Counted from the first letter of the stretch, positions 6,827 to 15,975 are shown. The stretch: 60,189 nucleotides of DNA from Brevundimonas diminuta 470-4 (GCA_000318405.1 KB291736.1:1-60189); one strand, 5' to 3'. Made by a program: numbers and translations. Notes: generated by a model from the letters alone, not told the origin.

Positions 6827-7488
6827 CCCGGCCAAGGCCGTCGGGAGACGCCAGCAAGTGCCGCCTTGGCGGCACCTCGCCCTTAAGGCCCGGAGTGGAG
6901 CGGGCAGCCGCGCTTGCGCGGCAACACGGTCCGGAGCCGCGGGGGTTGCGGTCGGAAACCGAACGGACTTAGGGGATCAGTCAGTCGGAGGGATTGGCGC
7001 CTCGGAAAGCTCACACCGGGGACGCACAGCAGAACCGTTCGTCCTTCCCGGCAACGAGGGCACTACAGGCCCCGATATGAAACCCGCATCAGAGCGGGGT
7101 GCGCGCCGCCGGGATCGCCGTCACGAGCCGCAGCACGCCGCCAGTCGGAAGGCGAGCCGGGACCAGGACGAAACGGCTATTGGGCTCGAGGATGTATGGC
7201 GTTGTTCCACCCCGTCGGCCGAAGGTGCGATCTAGTGAATTGCAGGGCTGGAGAGCATGAAGGTGTTCGCGGACGCCACGACACGGAGGGGAACGAAGCA
7301 GAGAGTGGCGACCTTGCTAAGGCTGGGAGGGTATCAGCCGATGACCGACTTCCACAGCGGGGCCAATCGGAGCGAAGACCCTGGCCCTTACAGCGCCGGT
7401 GGCGCCATTCCTCAGAGCAGGATGCCGGAAGCCCAACAGTGCAAACCGGCGCAGATTTTTTTGTGACGAGCGGCGATTCGCGATCGCA
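6827..7488. other. 660-nt region upstream of ssb without a convincing gene
   Basis: Open frames here are rich in Arg, Gly and Pro and look like shadows. The plus strand is purine-rich between about 7100 and 7330 and there are several short GC hairpins (for example near 6866-6885 and 6905-6925). I recognise no RNA family. It could hold the ssb promoter, a structured RNA or the remains of a lost gene. Confidence 0.3.
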
Positions 7489-7905
7489 TCAGCGAGACAG
7501 GACGCCTGTACCGAGCGCATTGAGATTGAGCATCGCCGCTATGCCGATGAAGAGACCGCCGGCGCCGCCGAGCAGGTTCAGCATAATCGTCGAGTCGACG
7601 AAATTCTTCGTGACGCCATGCACGAGCGCATAACCGGCGATCATCGCCGGCACCGCGAATACGGCGAGGGCGATAAGCCCCAAGGCCGGGTTCTTGGCAA
7701 AGCCTACGACGGCGATGACCAGCGCCACGGATAGCAGCGCCGCGCCGAGGGCGGCGAGCGCCGACAGCAGGAAGCCGGCCTCCATTCCATAGACATATTG
7801 AAAGGCCGTCAGCCCGACCATGAACGGCAAGGCGTAGATGGCAAAGTTGTAGGCGATGACGCAAAGCGCGATCGTCAGGGAGATGGCAAGCAGGATGAGG
7901 GTCAC
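7489..7905 (-). CDS. Small integral membrane protein, unknown function
   Basis: A 138-aa very hydrophobic protein with about four to five membrane segments: residues 1-20, 23-43, 46-70, 74-98 and 110-130. Glycine and alanine are abundant, charged residues few, and no signature motif is visible. It lies between ssb and the SLOG-family gene on the same strand. I do not recognise the family. Membrane location is secure from composition; a role in transfer or establishment is a guess from context. Confidence 0.7.
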   Translation of the reverse strand: MTLILLAISLTIALCVIAYNFAIYALPFMVGLTAFQYVYGMEAGFLLSALAALGAALLSVALVIAVVGFAKNPALGLIALAVFAVPAMIAGYALVHGVTKNFVDSTIMLNLLGGAGGLFIGIAAMLNLNALGTGVLSR

Positions 7906-8060
7906 GGCAGCCTCCGCATGAACGATTGAGGATCACCACAGGCTGCCGGATAATACGCTCCGCCTGCGACTATGCCAGTTCGCCGTTGCTGCAAATATTC
8001 TTCAAGAAAGCCATCAACCTCGTGTTCAGTCAAGTAGAGGCGGCTGGCAGGCCGCCGAGC

Positions 8061-8081
8061 GGCGGCGCTTTACGCGCCGCC
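8061..8081 (-). terminator. Hairpin spanning the stop codon of the SLOG gene
   Basis: GGCGGCGC and GCGCCGCC (8 bp, perfect) flank a five-base loop that contains the TAA stop of the DUF2493 gene at 8070..8072. There is no T run, so it may act as a factor-dependent stop or an mRNA-end stabiliser. Confidence 0.35.
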
Positions 8082-9005
8082 GTCGAACTTCATGACTGGA
8101 ATGCCGAGCTTGCGCGCCTTATCCGCAAGGTTCTCCTGAATCCCGGTGCCGGGGAAGACCAGGACGCCGACCGGCAGGACATCGAGCATGGCGTCGTTGC
8201 GCTTGAAGGGCGCGGCCTTGGCGTGCTTCGTCCAGTCGGGCTTGAAGGCGACCTGCGGCACCTTGCGACTGTCAGCCCAGCGGGAGGCGATCAGTTCGGC
8301 GCCCTTCGGCGAGCCGCCGTGCAGGAGCACCATGTCCGTGTGCTTGGCATGAACCTGATCGAGCTTCGTCCAGATCAGGTTGTGATCGTTGAAGTCCGCA
8401 CCGCCCGTGACGGCGACTCTGGGACCGGCGGGCAGCAGCACCTCGGTCTCGGTCCGGCGCTTAGCGGCGAGGAAATCGCGGCTGTCGATCATTGCCGAGG
8501 TGAGGTTGCGATGGTTGACCATCGAACCGCTGCGCGGCCGCCAGGGCGTGCCGGTGTGGTGCTCGAAGGCGTCCGCCGAGAGGTCGCGGAAGAGTTCCAT
8601 GCTGTTGCGCCGTTCGACCAGGGTCTGTCCCTCCGCCGTGAGGCGTTCGAGTTCGACGCTCTTGACCTCGCTGCCATCCTGTTCCCGCTGAAGGCGGCGC
8701 TGCCCCTGCTCGTTGTCGTCGAGTTCGCGTTCGACCCGGTCGGCGGCGCGATGGAAGAGATTGACCGTCGACCAGAGGAGATCGTCGAGATCGGGTTCGA
8801 GGCGGGTGTCGCCGAGCGTCGAGACGAGGGCGTCGAAGATGTCTGCGACGGCTGCGGCGACGGCGTTGCCCTCCGGTAGCGGACGCGGATCGGGTTCGTC
8901 CTGGAAAGCGCGGTAGCCATAGAGCTGGAGTTCGGTGAGGACGTGATCGGTGGGGGATGAGGTGTGGAACGGCTCGAAGCCTGCGTCATCGTCTTCGTTC
9001 ATCAT
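8070..9005 (-). CDS. DUF2493 / SLOG-family protein
   Basis: A 311-aa protein if it starts at the ATG pair 9000..9005, preceded by GGATGCTCCCG. The N-terminal two thirds is helical, with a possible coiled coil (RVERELDDNEQGQRRLQREQ and following). The C-terminal 115 residues form a Rossmann-like SLOG (DUF2493) domain: RVAVTGGADFNDHNLIWTKL, MVLLHGGSPKGAELIASRWA, QVAFKPDW and VLVFPGTGIQENLADKAR. SLOG domains bind nucleotides or DNA ends, as in DprA. Members on conjugative elements are thought to act early after entry, but no activity is proven. Confidence 0.85.
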   Translation of the reverse strand: MMNEDDDAGFEPFHTSSPTDHVLTELQLYGYRAFQDEPDPRPLPEGNAVAAAVADIFDALVSTLGDTRLEPDLDDLLWSTVNLFHRAADRVERELDDNEQGQRRLQREQDGSEVKSVELERLTAEGQTLVERRNSMELFRDLSADAFEHHTGTPWRPRSGSMVNHRNLTSAMIDSRDFLAAKRRTETEVLLPAGPRVAVTGGADFNDHNLIWTKLDQVHAKHTDMVLLHGGSPKGAELIASRWADSRKVPQVAFKPDWTKHAKAAPFKRNDAMLDVLPVGVLVFPGTGIQENLADKARKLGIPVMKFDGGA

Positions 9006-9120
9006 CGGGAGCATCCTTCGTCTGGAGACCGCGCCCATCGCGGCCTTCGCAGGCGTCGAAGCTCACGGGCGGGACGGCCTGGCAGCCCTCGTGCTCCCGC
9101 GAGGGCCTTGATGGCCAAGC

Positions 9121-9178
9121 CGGCTATTTTGCTTCGCGATGCAAAGGCGGGGCTTGCCCCGCCGGCGGAAAATAGCCG
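9121..9178. repeat. Nested perfect inverted repeat (58 nt)
   Basis: CGGCTATTTT (9121..9130) pairs perfectly with AAAATAGCCG (9169..9178). Inside lies a second perfect 8-bp stem, GGCGGGGC/GCCCCGCC (9146..9163), with a TT loop. It is in the 331-nt space between the Toprim primase gene and the SLOG gene. The AT-then-GC arrangement could be a bidirectional terminator or a folded single-strand site; no function can be assigned from sequence. Confidence 0.75.
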
Positions 9179-9336
9179 AAAGCGCAGCGCCATTGCCCGG
9201 CTGGCCCGTTTGTGAGCCGATCGCCCCCTCAGAAGGCCGTGGGCGCCCTCTCCGACGCGGGAAGGGTGTTCCCGATGATGACTGGAGACGGCAGGCGGAG
9301 CCTTTCAGTGCTTTGCCCCATCCCCCGCCGATCCTC

Positions 9337-10374
9337 TCACCCCTCCATGAACCGGCTGACGTCCACGGGATGAAGCTGATCCTTCAGGGCCGCCCGGAGG
9401 GCATCGACGCCGCGCCAGCGCAGATCCTCGTTGAAGTCCTCGCGCGCTGGCGACATCGCAACCGCTTCGATCCCGACGCTCGCAGCTCGGGCGATCAGGC
9501 TGTCTCTCGCGCCGTCCCCAGCCGGATCACGATCGCGAAGGACATAGAGCCTGCGTAGCGTCGCCGGGAACAGGATGGCGGCGAGGTGTGCGGCCGAGAG
9601 CGCCGCCAGCATCGGCATGTGCGGCAGAACCTGACGGGGCGACAGCACGGTCTCGATGCCCTCTCCGGCGACCAGCACATCGCCGGCAACGCCAAAGCGG
9701 ACGCCGTGTCCGAGAAGGTCGCCCATCGCCCGCCTCGGCGTTTCGACAGGCGCCTTGCCCGAGCCGTCCGGGGCGAGCCAGGTGCGGTGCGCGCCGGTCT
9801 GTCGCCCGTCAAGGTCGGTGACGGACGCGATCATCGCCGGCCAGATCTCCGTGGGCGAAGGCTCGTCGGGCCGGTAATAGCACCGGGGATGGTAGCGCAG
9901 TGCGGTGCCGCCGATGAGCGACGTGATTGCCCGCCCGCTGAGGTAGGTCGCCGCGAGCGTGCCGGGGATCGGCTGCGACATGGCGAACAGCCGCCGCGAC
10001 GCTTCGGGCGAACCGACGGCAATGCTCGATGTCCTGCCGGTCGGTGTCCCTGTCTGTTCCGGCGAGGGATGCGGGAGACTGAGGAAACGGCGCGCTTCCT
10101 CGGCCACATCCTTGAAATCGACGAGGCCAAGCGCCTCGCGGATGATGTCGAGCAGATCGCCATGGTCGCCGGTGGCGGCGTCGGTCCATTTCCCGGCCGG
10201 ACCTTTGGGGGTGTCCCTGAGCCGGACATAGAGGGAGCGGCCGGGGCTGTTCTGCGCGTCCCCGACCTGCCAGTAATTGCCTGCCCTCCGACCGGAGGAC
10301 AGGTATTCGCGGCAGACCGCCTCGGCCTCGCGGCCGAGGCGATGCGCCAGTTCTGAGGCGTGACGCGAAGCCAT
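9337..10374 (-). CDS. Toprim-domain primase-like protein (DUF7146 type)
   Basis: A 345-aa protein. The N-terminal half resembles the zinc-free DNA-binding part of element-borne primases (SGRRAGNYWQVGDAQNSPGR, DAATGDHGDLLDIIREALGL). A middle DUF7146 region has GGTALRYHPRCYY. A Toprim domain lies at about residues 215-310: VLVAGEGIETVLSPRQV holds the catalytic Glu, and YVLRDRDPAGDGAR holds the Asp pair. Such proteins prime complementary-strand synthesis on incoming single-stranded DNA. It abuts the strawberry-notch gene (stop at 10375) and is probably co-transcribed with it. Confidence 0.88.
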   Translation of the reverse strand: MASRHASELAHRLGREAEAVCREYLSSGRRAGNYWQVGDAQNSPGRSLYVRLRDTPKGPAGKWTDAATGDHGDLLDIIREALGLVDFKDVAEEARRFLSLPHPSPEQTGTPTGRTSSIAVGSPEASRRLFAMSQPIPGTLAATYLSGRAITSLIGGTALRYHPRCYYRPDEPSPTEIWPAMIASVTDLDGRQTGAHRTWLAPDGSGKAPVETPRRAMGDLLGHGVRFGVAGDVLVAGEGIETVLSPRQVLPHMPMLAALSAAHLAAILFPATLRRLYVLRDRDPAGDGARDSLIARAASVGIEAVAMSPAREDFNEDLRWRGVDALRAALKDQLHPVDVSRFMEG

Positions 10375-13300
10375 TTATGCGGCCTCCCGTTCGCCGATGC
10401 GTTCGACCGGCCAGCGGTCGAAGAGCTTGCCGATGATTACCGGCCCCTGAGCATCCACCGGCACGAAGAAGCGCAGCTTCCACGAGATGATCTCGTGATA
10501 GAGGCCATAGGCCGTGAGGCGCTGGCGCATCGTGTCGGTGAAGCCGGTGAGTTCGATGCGCAGCGCGCCCATGACGCGGACCCGGCGAAGCTGAAGGCCC
10601 TCGGCGAGATCGAGGATCGTCTTTCCGTCCATAAGGGCGGTGAAGGCATCCTCCGGCGTGATCGACGCGACGCCGGTCGCGGTCGCGTGGGCGACCCAGG
10701 CAGGCGAAACGCGGCGGCCGATGATCCGCTCGCCAGCATCGGTCTGGAGCCGATAGACGCGGGTGGATTCGTTCGGCAACCGCTTCCAGATAGGCAACAG
10801 GAGACCTGTCACCATATGCAGGGTGCTGTCGGAAAACTCCGGCACCTCGGCAATCTCGGCATTCCAGGCAGAGGCGAAGGCGTCCCGGTCGGCTTCGACC
10901 CAATGGGTCTCGGGCATGGTCTTGACCGGGATGTTGTGCGCTTCCATCGGCCGGATCAGCCGGACACGGCGCTCGATCTCGCCATCGTCCAGCATGACGC
11001 TGGTGGTCGGAACCTGCACGGCGGCGCGGCCCGACCGCTCGTTGACCAACAGGACCGCGCGCGGATCGTCCAGGTTGCCTATGGCCTCCGCCAGCGTGAC
11101 CGGATGGTTGCGCTTGCGCTCGGTGATGGTCAGCAGGCGGGTCTGGGCGCCGGTGCGCGGGTGCGTATAGATCGTCTGGCGGTCGGTGACGACAAAGCTC
11201 TCCGCTCGCAGCGTCTCCAGCCCGGCGTCATAGGTGCCCGACGCGATGGCGCCCTCGATGCGCGCCGTCAGAAGTTGCTCGAAGGCGGTGAACAGCACGC
11301 CCTGAAGCTCAATCGTCAAGGCCAGCAGCCGGTTCAGGAAGGTCGTGATGGCTGGGAGGTCATCCTTGATGCCGTTGGAGTCCATCAGCTTCAAGCCGGT
11401 GGCGCTCTCAAAGCGGTCGAGCGAGCATCCCTCGACCTTACCGCGCACCAGCAGGAGATAGAGCTGGCGCAGCGCGTCGCGTGCGTAATGGGACTCCAGG
11501 TTGTCTTCCGGTCTGAACAGTCCCTGACCGCCGGTCTGTCGCTGGCCGCGCGTGATCGCGCCCAGGGTGTCGAGACGGCGGGCGATGGTCGAGAGGAAGC
11601 GCTTTTCGGCTTTGACGTTCGTGGTGATCGGCCGGAACAGGGGCGCTTGCTTCTGGTTGGTCCGGTGCGTTCGGCCAAGCCCCTGGATCGCAGTATCGGC
11701 CTTCCATCCGGCTTCGAGCAGGTAATGGACGCGCAACCGCGTGTTCCGGGCCGACAGTTCGGCATGATAGCTGCGGCCTGTGCCGCCGGCGTCGGAGAAC
11801 ACCAGAACCTGCTTGCCGTCGTCCATGAACGCTTGGGTTTCGGCCAGGTTGGCCGAAGCTGCGCGGTTTTCGACGACAAGGCGATCAACAGTGACGCCCT
11901 TGCCAGCCTTGCGGATGATGCGCCGCGACCGGCCCGTCACTTCAGCCACGGTATCGGTGCCGAAATGCTGGATGAGCTGGTCCAGCGCACCGGGGACCGG
12001 CGGCAGGCTGGCGAGCTTTGCGATCAGTTCGTCGCGGCGGGCGACCGCTTCACGGCTTTCGACGGGCTGGCCGTCGCGCATGACGGGCCGCGACGACATA
12101 TTGCCCTCCGAGTCGGTGAACGGCTCGTAGAGCTGCACCGGGAAAGAATGGGCAAGGTAGTCCAGGACATATTCCCTCGGGGTGATGTCCACGCGGACGT
12201 CGTTCCATTCCTCGGTCGGCAGCTCGGCCAGCCGGCGTTCCATAAGCGCCTCGCCGGTCGAGACGATCTGGATGACGGCCGAATGGCCCGCCTCCAGATC
12301 GGCTGCGATGGAGCGGAGCAGCGTCGGGGTTTTCATGCTGGTCAGGAGGTGGCCGAAAAACCGCTGCTTGGCCGACTCGAAGGCCGAGCGCGCGGCGGAT
12401 TTCGCCTGCCGATTCAGGGTGCCGGTGCTGCCGGTGATATTGGCCGCTTCCATCGCCGCATCCAGATTGTTGTGAATGATGGCGAAGGCCCCGGCATAGG
12501 CATCGTAGATGCGGGTCTGTTCCGGGGTCAGCTCATGCTCGACCAGCTCGTATTCGACGCCGGCGAAGGACAGCGACCGGGCGGTGTAGAGGCCGAGGGC
12601 GCGCATGTCGCGGGCCAGAACCTCCATCGCCGCGACGCCGCCGCCCTCGATGGCCTCGACGAATTCGGCCCGCGTGGCGAACGGGAAATCCTCGCCGCCC
12701 CAAAGGCCAAGGCGCTGGGCATAGGCGAGGTTGTGGACCGTAGTGGCGCCGGTCGCGGAGACATAGACGATGCGGGCATCCGGCAGGGCGTGCTGGAGGC
12801 GAAGCCCGGCTCGGCCCTGCTGGCTGGCGGCGACATCGCCCCGTTCTCCCTTGCCGCCTGCGGCGTTCTGCATCGAATGCGCCTCGTCGAAGATGATCAC
12901 TCCATCGAAATCCTCGCCCAACCATTCGACGATCTGCTTGACGCGGGAAACCCTATCGCCGCGGTCGTCGGAGCGTAGCGTGGCATAGGTCGTGAACAGG
13001 ATGCCTTCGGGCAGCGTCACGGGCTTGCCCTGCGGGAAGCGCGACAGCGGCGTAACCAGGAGGCGCTCCATGCCGAGCGCAGACCAGTCGCGTTGTGCGT
13101 CTTCCAGCAATTTGTCGGATTTGGAGATCCAGACGGCCTTCCGGCGGCCCTGCATCCAGTTGTCGAGGATGATGGCGGCGGATTCCCGACCCTTGCCGAC
13201 GCCGGTGCCGTCACCGACGAAGAAGCCTTGCCGGAAGCGGACGGCGTTCTTGGCGTCCTCGGCCGCCGCGCTGACCACATCGCAGGTCTCGTCGACGGTC

Positions 13301-14721
13301 CAGGCCCCGGCGAGATGGTCGGCATGGGCCTGGCCGGCATAGATGACGGTCTCAAGCTGCGCGTCGGACAGAAGACCGAGAATGATCCTCGGCAGATGCG
13401 GCCGGTAGTTGGGCTTCGGCGGGGCGACGCTCGCCATCGCCGCCGACTGGACGAGCTGGGTTGGATGAGGCTGGGCGCCGGGAATACGGATGACCTGAAG
13501 CGCGTATTCCTCATAGATGGCGTCGGTGATGTGGCCGCCCTCGGCCGGCTGCCAATCGACGATCTCATAGTCGAGCGGTGCGGCTTCCGGTTCGGTCTGC
13601 GGCGCCGGGCGGGCGGCTTTCGCCGTGGCGGCGATATAGCCGCGCACGGTGCGAGGCGTAGGCGCTGCGGCAACCGGAACAACGACTGAAGGATCGACAG
13701 GCTGACGCGCGGGCAGGCTCGCGCCGATCCAGACCATCAGTGTGGCGGCATCCGGTGCGGCGCCGGGAGAGGTCGGGAAGACTGCCGGATCGTCGGCGGG
13801 CAGCTTGTCGATGACGGTGATCCGGGTATCGATCGTCGTGCCATGCTTGGCATAGACAGAACCATCGACTGCGGCGGAGAAGACCACGCGACCGCGCTCC
13901 TGCAGCCGGACGAAGGCCGGGGTCCAGGCAGGATTATCGGGGGCGAAGCTCGCGCCGGTGATCGTCACCAGCCGCCCGCCGGGCGCAAGGCGCGCAAGCG
14001 CCGAAGCGACGTGGCGGAAGGCGGCATCGGCGACGCGGCCCTGGACATTCGCCAGCGCCGAGAACGGCGGGTTCATCAGCACCACGGACGGGACCAGGGC
14101 GGGATCGAGGTGATCGTCGATCTGCGCCGCGTCGAAACGCGCGACGGACAAGGCGGGAAAGAGGGAAGTAAGAAGACCGGCGCGCATCTCGGCCAGCTCG
14201 TTGAGGACGAGCGCGCCGCCAGCGATCTCGGCCAGGATGGCGAGCAGTCCGGTCCCGGCCGAGGGTTCCAGAACCCGGTCGGCGGGCGTGATGGCGGCCG
14301 CGGTCGCCGCTGCCAGCCCCAGCGGGATCGGGGTGGAGAATTGCTGGAAGGTCTGCGCCTCCTCCGAGCGGCGTGTATGGGTCGGCAGCAGCCCGGCGAT
14401 CCGCGTCAGCAGCGGCAGGCTATCGGCTGGCGAACCGGCTTTACGCAAAAGCGCCTTTCCGTACTTGCGCAGGAACAGGACGATCGCGGCCTCGCAGGCG
14501 TCATAGGCGGTTTTCCAGTCCCAGGCGCCAGCGGTATCGGACGCGCCGAAGGCGGTTTCCATCGCGCTGCGAAGCGTGGCGGCGTCGATGCGCTGGCCGC
14601 GCTCGAGGTGAGGCAGAAGAAGACCTGCCGCCGAAAAGACGGACGTGGCGGCATGGCTGTCGGGGACAAGCGGAAGCGGCCCGGCGACCGATGCCGCCGC
14701 AGATGCGGAAATCATGTTCAT
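10375..14721 (-). CDS. Methyltransferase-like / strawberry-notch helicase fusion
   Basis: A 1448-aa protein starting at the ATG of 14719..14721. Residues about 140-300 form a Rossmann methyltransferase-like domain (LEPSAGTGLLAIL; VVLMNPPFSALANV; LAPGGRLVTITGASF). Residues about 440-1080 are a superfamily 2 ATPase of the Sno type: Walker A GDGTGVGKGRESAA (about 509), DEAH box IIFDEAHSMQNAAGG (about 610), and motif VI QGLGRTHRTNQKQAP (about 1010). The order matches DarB-like proteins of phage P1, which enter the recipient with DNA and protect it from restriction. Similar giants are standard on alphaproteobacterial ICEs; the antirestriction role here is inferred. Confidence 0.9.
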   Translation of the reverse strand: MNMISASAAASVAGPLPLVPDSHAATSVFSAAGLLLPHLERGQRIDAATLRSAMETAFGASDTAGAWDWKTAYDACEAAIVLFLRKYGKALLRKAGSPADSLPLLTRIAGLLPTHTRRSEEAQTFQQFSTPIPLGLAAATAAAITPADRVLEPSAGTGLLAILAEIAGGALVLNELAEMRAGLLTSLFPALSVARFDAAQIDDHLDPALVPSVVLMNPPFSALANVQGRVADAAFRHVASALARLAPGGRLVTITGASFAPDNPAWTPAFVRLQERGRVVFSAAVDGSVYAKHGTTIDTRITVIDKLPADDPAVFPTSPGAAPDAATLMVWIGASLPARQPVDPSVVVPVAAAPTPRTVRGYIAATAKAARPAPQTEPEAAPLDYEIVDWQPAEGGHITDAIYEEYALQVIRIPGAQPHPTQLVQSAAMASVAPPKPNYRPHLPRIILGLLSDAQLETVIYAGQAHADHLAGAWTVDETCDVVSAAAEDAKNAVRFRQGFFVGDGTGVGKGRESAAIILDNWMQGRRKAVWISKSDKLLEDAQRDWSALGMERLLVTPLSRFPQGKPVTLPEGILFTTYATLRSDDRGDRVSRVKQIVEWLGEDFDGVIIFDEAHSMQNAAGGKGERGDVAASQQGRAGLRLQHALPDARIVYVSATGATTVHNLAYAQRLGLWGGEDFPFATRAEFVEAIEGGGVAAMEVLARDMRALGLYTARSLSFAGVEYELVEHELTPEQTRIYDAYAGAFAIIHNNLDAAMEAANITGSTGTLNRQAKSAARSAFESAKQRFFGHLLTSMKTPTLLRSIAADLEAGHSAVIQIVSTGEALMERRLAELPTEEWNDVRVDITPREYVLDYLAHSFPVQLYEPFTDSEGNMSSRPVMRDGQPVESREAVARRDELIAKLASLPPVPGALDQLIQHFGTDTVAEVTGRSRRIIRKAGKGVTVDRLVVENRAASANLAETQAFMDDGKQVLVFSDAGGTGRSYHAELSARNTRLRVHYLLEAGWKADTAIQGLGRTHRTNQKQAPLFRPITTNVKAEKRFLSTIARRLDTLGAITRGQRQTGGQGLFRPEDNLESHYARDALRQLYLLLVRGKVEGCSLDRFESATGLKLMDSNGIKDDLPAITTFLNRLLALTIELQGVLFTAFEQLLTARIEGAIASGTYDAGLETLRAESFVVTDRQTIYTHPRTGAQTRLLTITERKRNHPVTLAEAIGNLDDPRAVLLVNERSGRAAVQVPTTSVMLDDGEIERRVRLIRPMEAHNIPVKTMPETHWVEADRDAFASAWNAEIAEVPEFSDSTLHMVTGLLLPIWKRLPNESTRVYRLQTDAGERIIGRRVSPAWVAHATATGVASITPEDAFTALMDGKTILDLAEGLQLRRVRVMGALRIELTGFTDTMRQRLTAYGLYHEIISWKLRFFVPVDAQGPVIIGKLFDRWPVERIGEREAA

Positions 14722-14752
14722 GGAGGAGACCTCGGGAGAGCAGGACAGGATT

Positions 14753-14815
14753 GACCCGCGCAGCGCTCTCTCTCGACCGCACAGGCTCAAACCCGTCCCG
14801 GCCTCCTCTGACTCT
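14753..14815 (-). promoter_or_regulatory. Diverged copy of the shared structured leader
   Basis: Upstream of the strawberry-notch gene. It retains AACCCGTC, CTCTCTCTCGA and a terminal ACTCT in the order seen in the three better copies (17259, 20738, 22069), but the outer stem is altered and there is extra sequence before the start codon. Confidence 0.4.
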
Positions 14816-14841
14816 CGAAAGGTGGGCCGTGGCTGGCATGC

Positions 14842-14872
14842 AAAAAGCGCCCTGCCGAATGGCAGGACGCTT
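14842..14872 (-). terminator. Intrinsic terminator
   Basis: On the minus strand a stem GCGTCCTGCC / GGCAGGGCGC (one G-T pair) with a short loop is followed by TTTTT. It lies just after the stop at 14880 and closes the small-gene block to the right. Confidence 0.8.
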
Positions 14873-14879
14873 GCCTGGT

Positions 14880-15524
14880 TCAGCCGAAGCGACGGCCCGT
14901 TGCCGTGAACGTGTATTCGTTGGCGGCGATGACCTCATCGACGGCCTCGTCCGTGGTGAGATATTCGTGTTCACGTTCGAGCTGCCGATAGAGCCAACGG
15001 GCCAGGTCGCGCAGCGCCTCGGCCACGGCGTCTTCCGCATCGGCCGTCATATCCTGATAGGTTGGACTGTCGCGCTCGACCGAGATCGTCATGCAGTATT
15101 CGTGGTAGTAGTGACCGCGATGGCTCGCCTCGGCGCGAAGCTGGTAGAAATTACGCCGCTGGACCGCCTGAAGTGCATCGGCGATGCGGTGCAGTTCGGC
15201 GTCTTGCGGCGCGTGTTCCCTGATCCGGCGCGGGGCGTTTTTCCGGTAGGAATAGAAGGTCTCGAAGCAGGCGCCGTCGCCCTGGCTCCAGAACCCCCGA
15301 AACCAGATGCAGGGCTTCTGCCGGGAGCCGACGCCGTTGAGCCGCATGCTGCGGGTTTTCAGCCGAAGGCCGAGGATTTCCGCGATCTGTTGGAAATCCT
15401 CGTAAACGGCATCATACCAGTCGTAGTCGAAGCCGCCTTCGCGATACCAATCGCGGGCCTTCTCCTTGGCGGCGTCAGCAAGCTCGTCGAGCTGATAGAC
15501 CGTGGTTTCGATGACCTTACTCAT
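14880..15524 (-). CDS. Conserved ICE protein, 'antitoxin of TA stability system' family by name only
   Basis: A 214-aa protein starting at 15522..15524 (MSKVIETTVYQLDELADAAK). It has a helical N terminus (KEKARDWYREGGFDYDWYDA), an aromatic-rich centre (PCIWFRGFWSQGDGACFETF; HRGHYYHEYCMTISVE) and a C-terminal helix pair (AVAEALRDLARWLYRQLERE). Homologues in databases often carry an antitoxin label, but no toxin gene adjoins it and no DNA-binding fold is visible. Its start overlaps the stop of the upstream gene by 8 nt. Function unknown. Confidence 0.75.
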   Translation of the reverse strand: MSKVIETTVYQLDELADAAKEKARDWYREGGFDYDWYDAVYEDFQQIAEILGLRLKTRSMRLNGVGSRQKPCIWFRGFWSQGDGACFETFYSYRKNAPRRIREHAPQDAELHRIADALQAVQRRNFYQLRAEASHRGHYYHEYCMTISVERDSPTYQDMTADAEDAVAEALRDLARWLYRQLEREHEYLTTDEAVDEVIAANEYTFTATGRRFG

Positions 15525-15933
15525 CTGAGCCGCCTCCATCGAGAACCTGGGCGAGCCAGCCATCGGTGTAGGTCCATGCCACCGTCTCGCCGGTGGCGAG
15601 GTCGAGGACATGAGCGCCGCCGCCGAAACCGTCGAGGCGTGGCCGCGAGCAGGTGTTGGCGTATTGGAAGCCCCAGAGACCACTGAGGCGGAACTCGGTC
15701 GCGCAGATCTTCACGAACCGGAGCAGACGCTCGGGATCGCCTGTCTGGTCATCGCGCATCCAAAGCCGGGCACCCCCGTGCTCCGGCTGGATCGATAGGA
15801 GAAACCCCTCGGACGGCGGTTCGTCGGAAGCGCCTTCCTCCGAAAGCTTGTTGTAGAGGTCAAGCGCTCGGGCGGCATTATCGGGCGTGCCGACGTCAAG
15901 CAGGCACGAGAAATGGGTAAAGTAGTTGGCCAT
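15517..15933 (-). CDS. Conserved ICE hypothetical protein
   Basis: A 138-aa acidic protein starting at the ATG of 15931..15933 (MANYFTHFSCLLDVGTPDNA). Visible features are an N-terminal FSCLLDVG strand and helix (ARALDLYNKLSEE), FLLSIQPEHGGARLWMRDD, and VLDLATGETVAWTYTDGWL near the C terminus. No known motif is apparent. Upstream AGGAGCCTGAC gives a good ribosome binding site, and a terminator hairpin separates it from the gene to the right. It overlaps the next gene by 8 nt, so the two are coupled. Function unknown. Confidence 0.75.
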   Translation of the reverse strand: MANYFTHFSCLLDVGTPDNAARALDLYNKLSEEGASDEPPSEGFLLSIQPEHGGARLWMRDDQTGDPERLLRFVKICATEFRLSGLWGFQYANTCSRPRLDGFGGGAHVLDLATGETVAWTYTDGWLAQVLDGGGSDE

Positions 15934-15955
15934 GTCAGGCTCCTGAAACGAGAAA

Positions 15956-15975
15956 GCCCGGCGCGATGGCCGGGC
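15956..15975 (-). terminator. Hairpin terminator
   Basis: GCCCGGC / GCCGGGC, 7 bp with a six-base loop, followed on the minus strand by TTTCTCG. It lies after the stop of the 67-aa gene at 16008. Confidence 0.6.

Noticed and set aside
6827..7488. Group II intron
   Set aside because: Considered because of the purine-rich strand, but no domain V hairpin, no intron boundary motif and no reverse transcriptase frame could be found.
6914..7633. 239-aa plus-strand frame
   Set aside because: Arg/Gly/Ser/Pro-rich, and its end runs antisense through the membrane-protein gene. No motif.
10360..12978. 872-aa plus-strand open frame
   Set aside because: Antisense to the strawberry-notch gene; Gly/Arg/Asp-rich composition without a domain, a product of high GC at third codon positions.
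14880..15524. True antitoxin gene
   Set aside because: The family name sometimes used implies this, but there is no toxin partner and no antitoxin fold visible.
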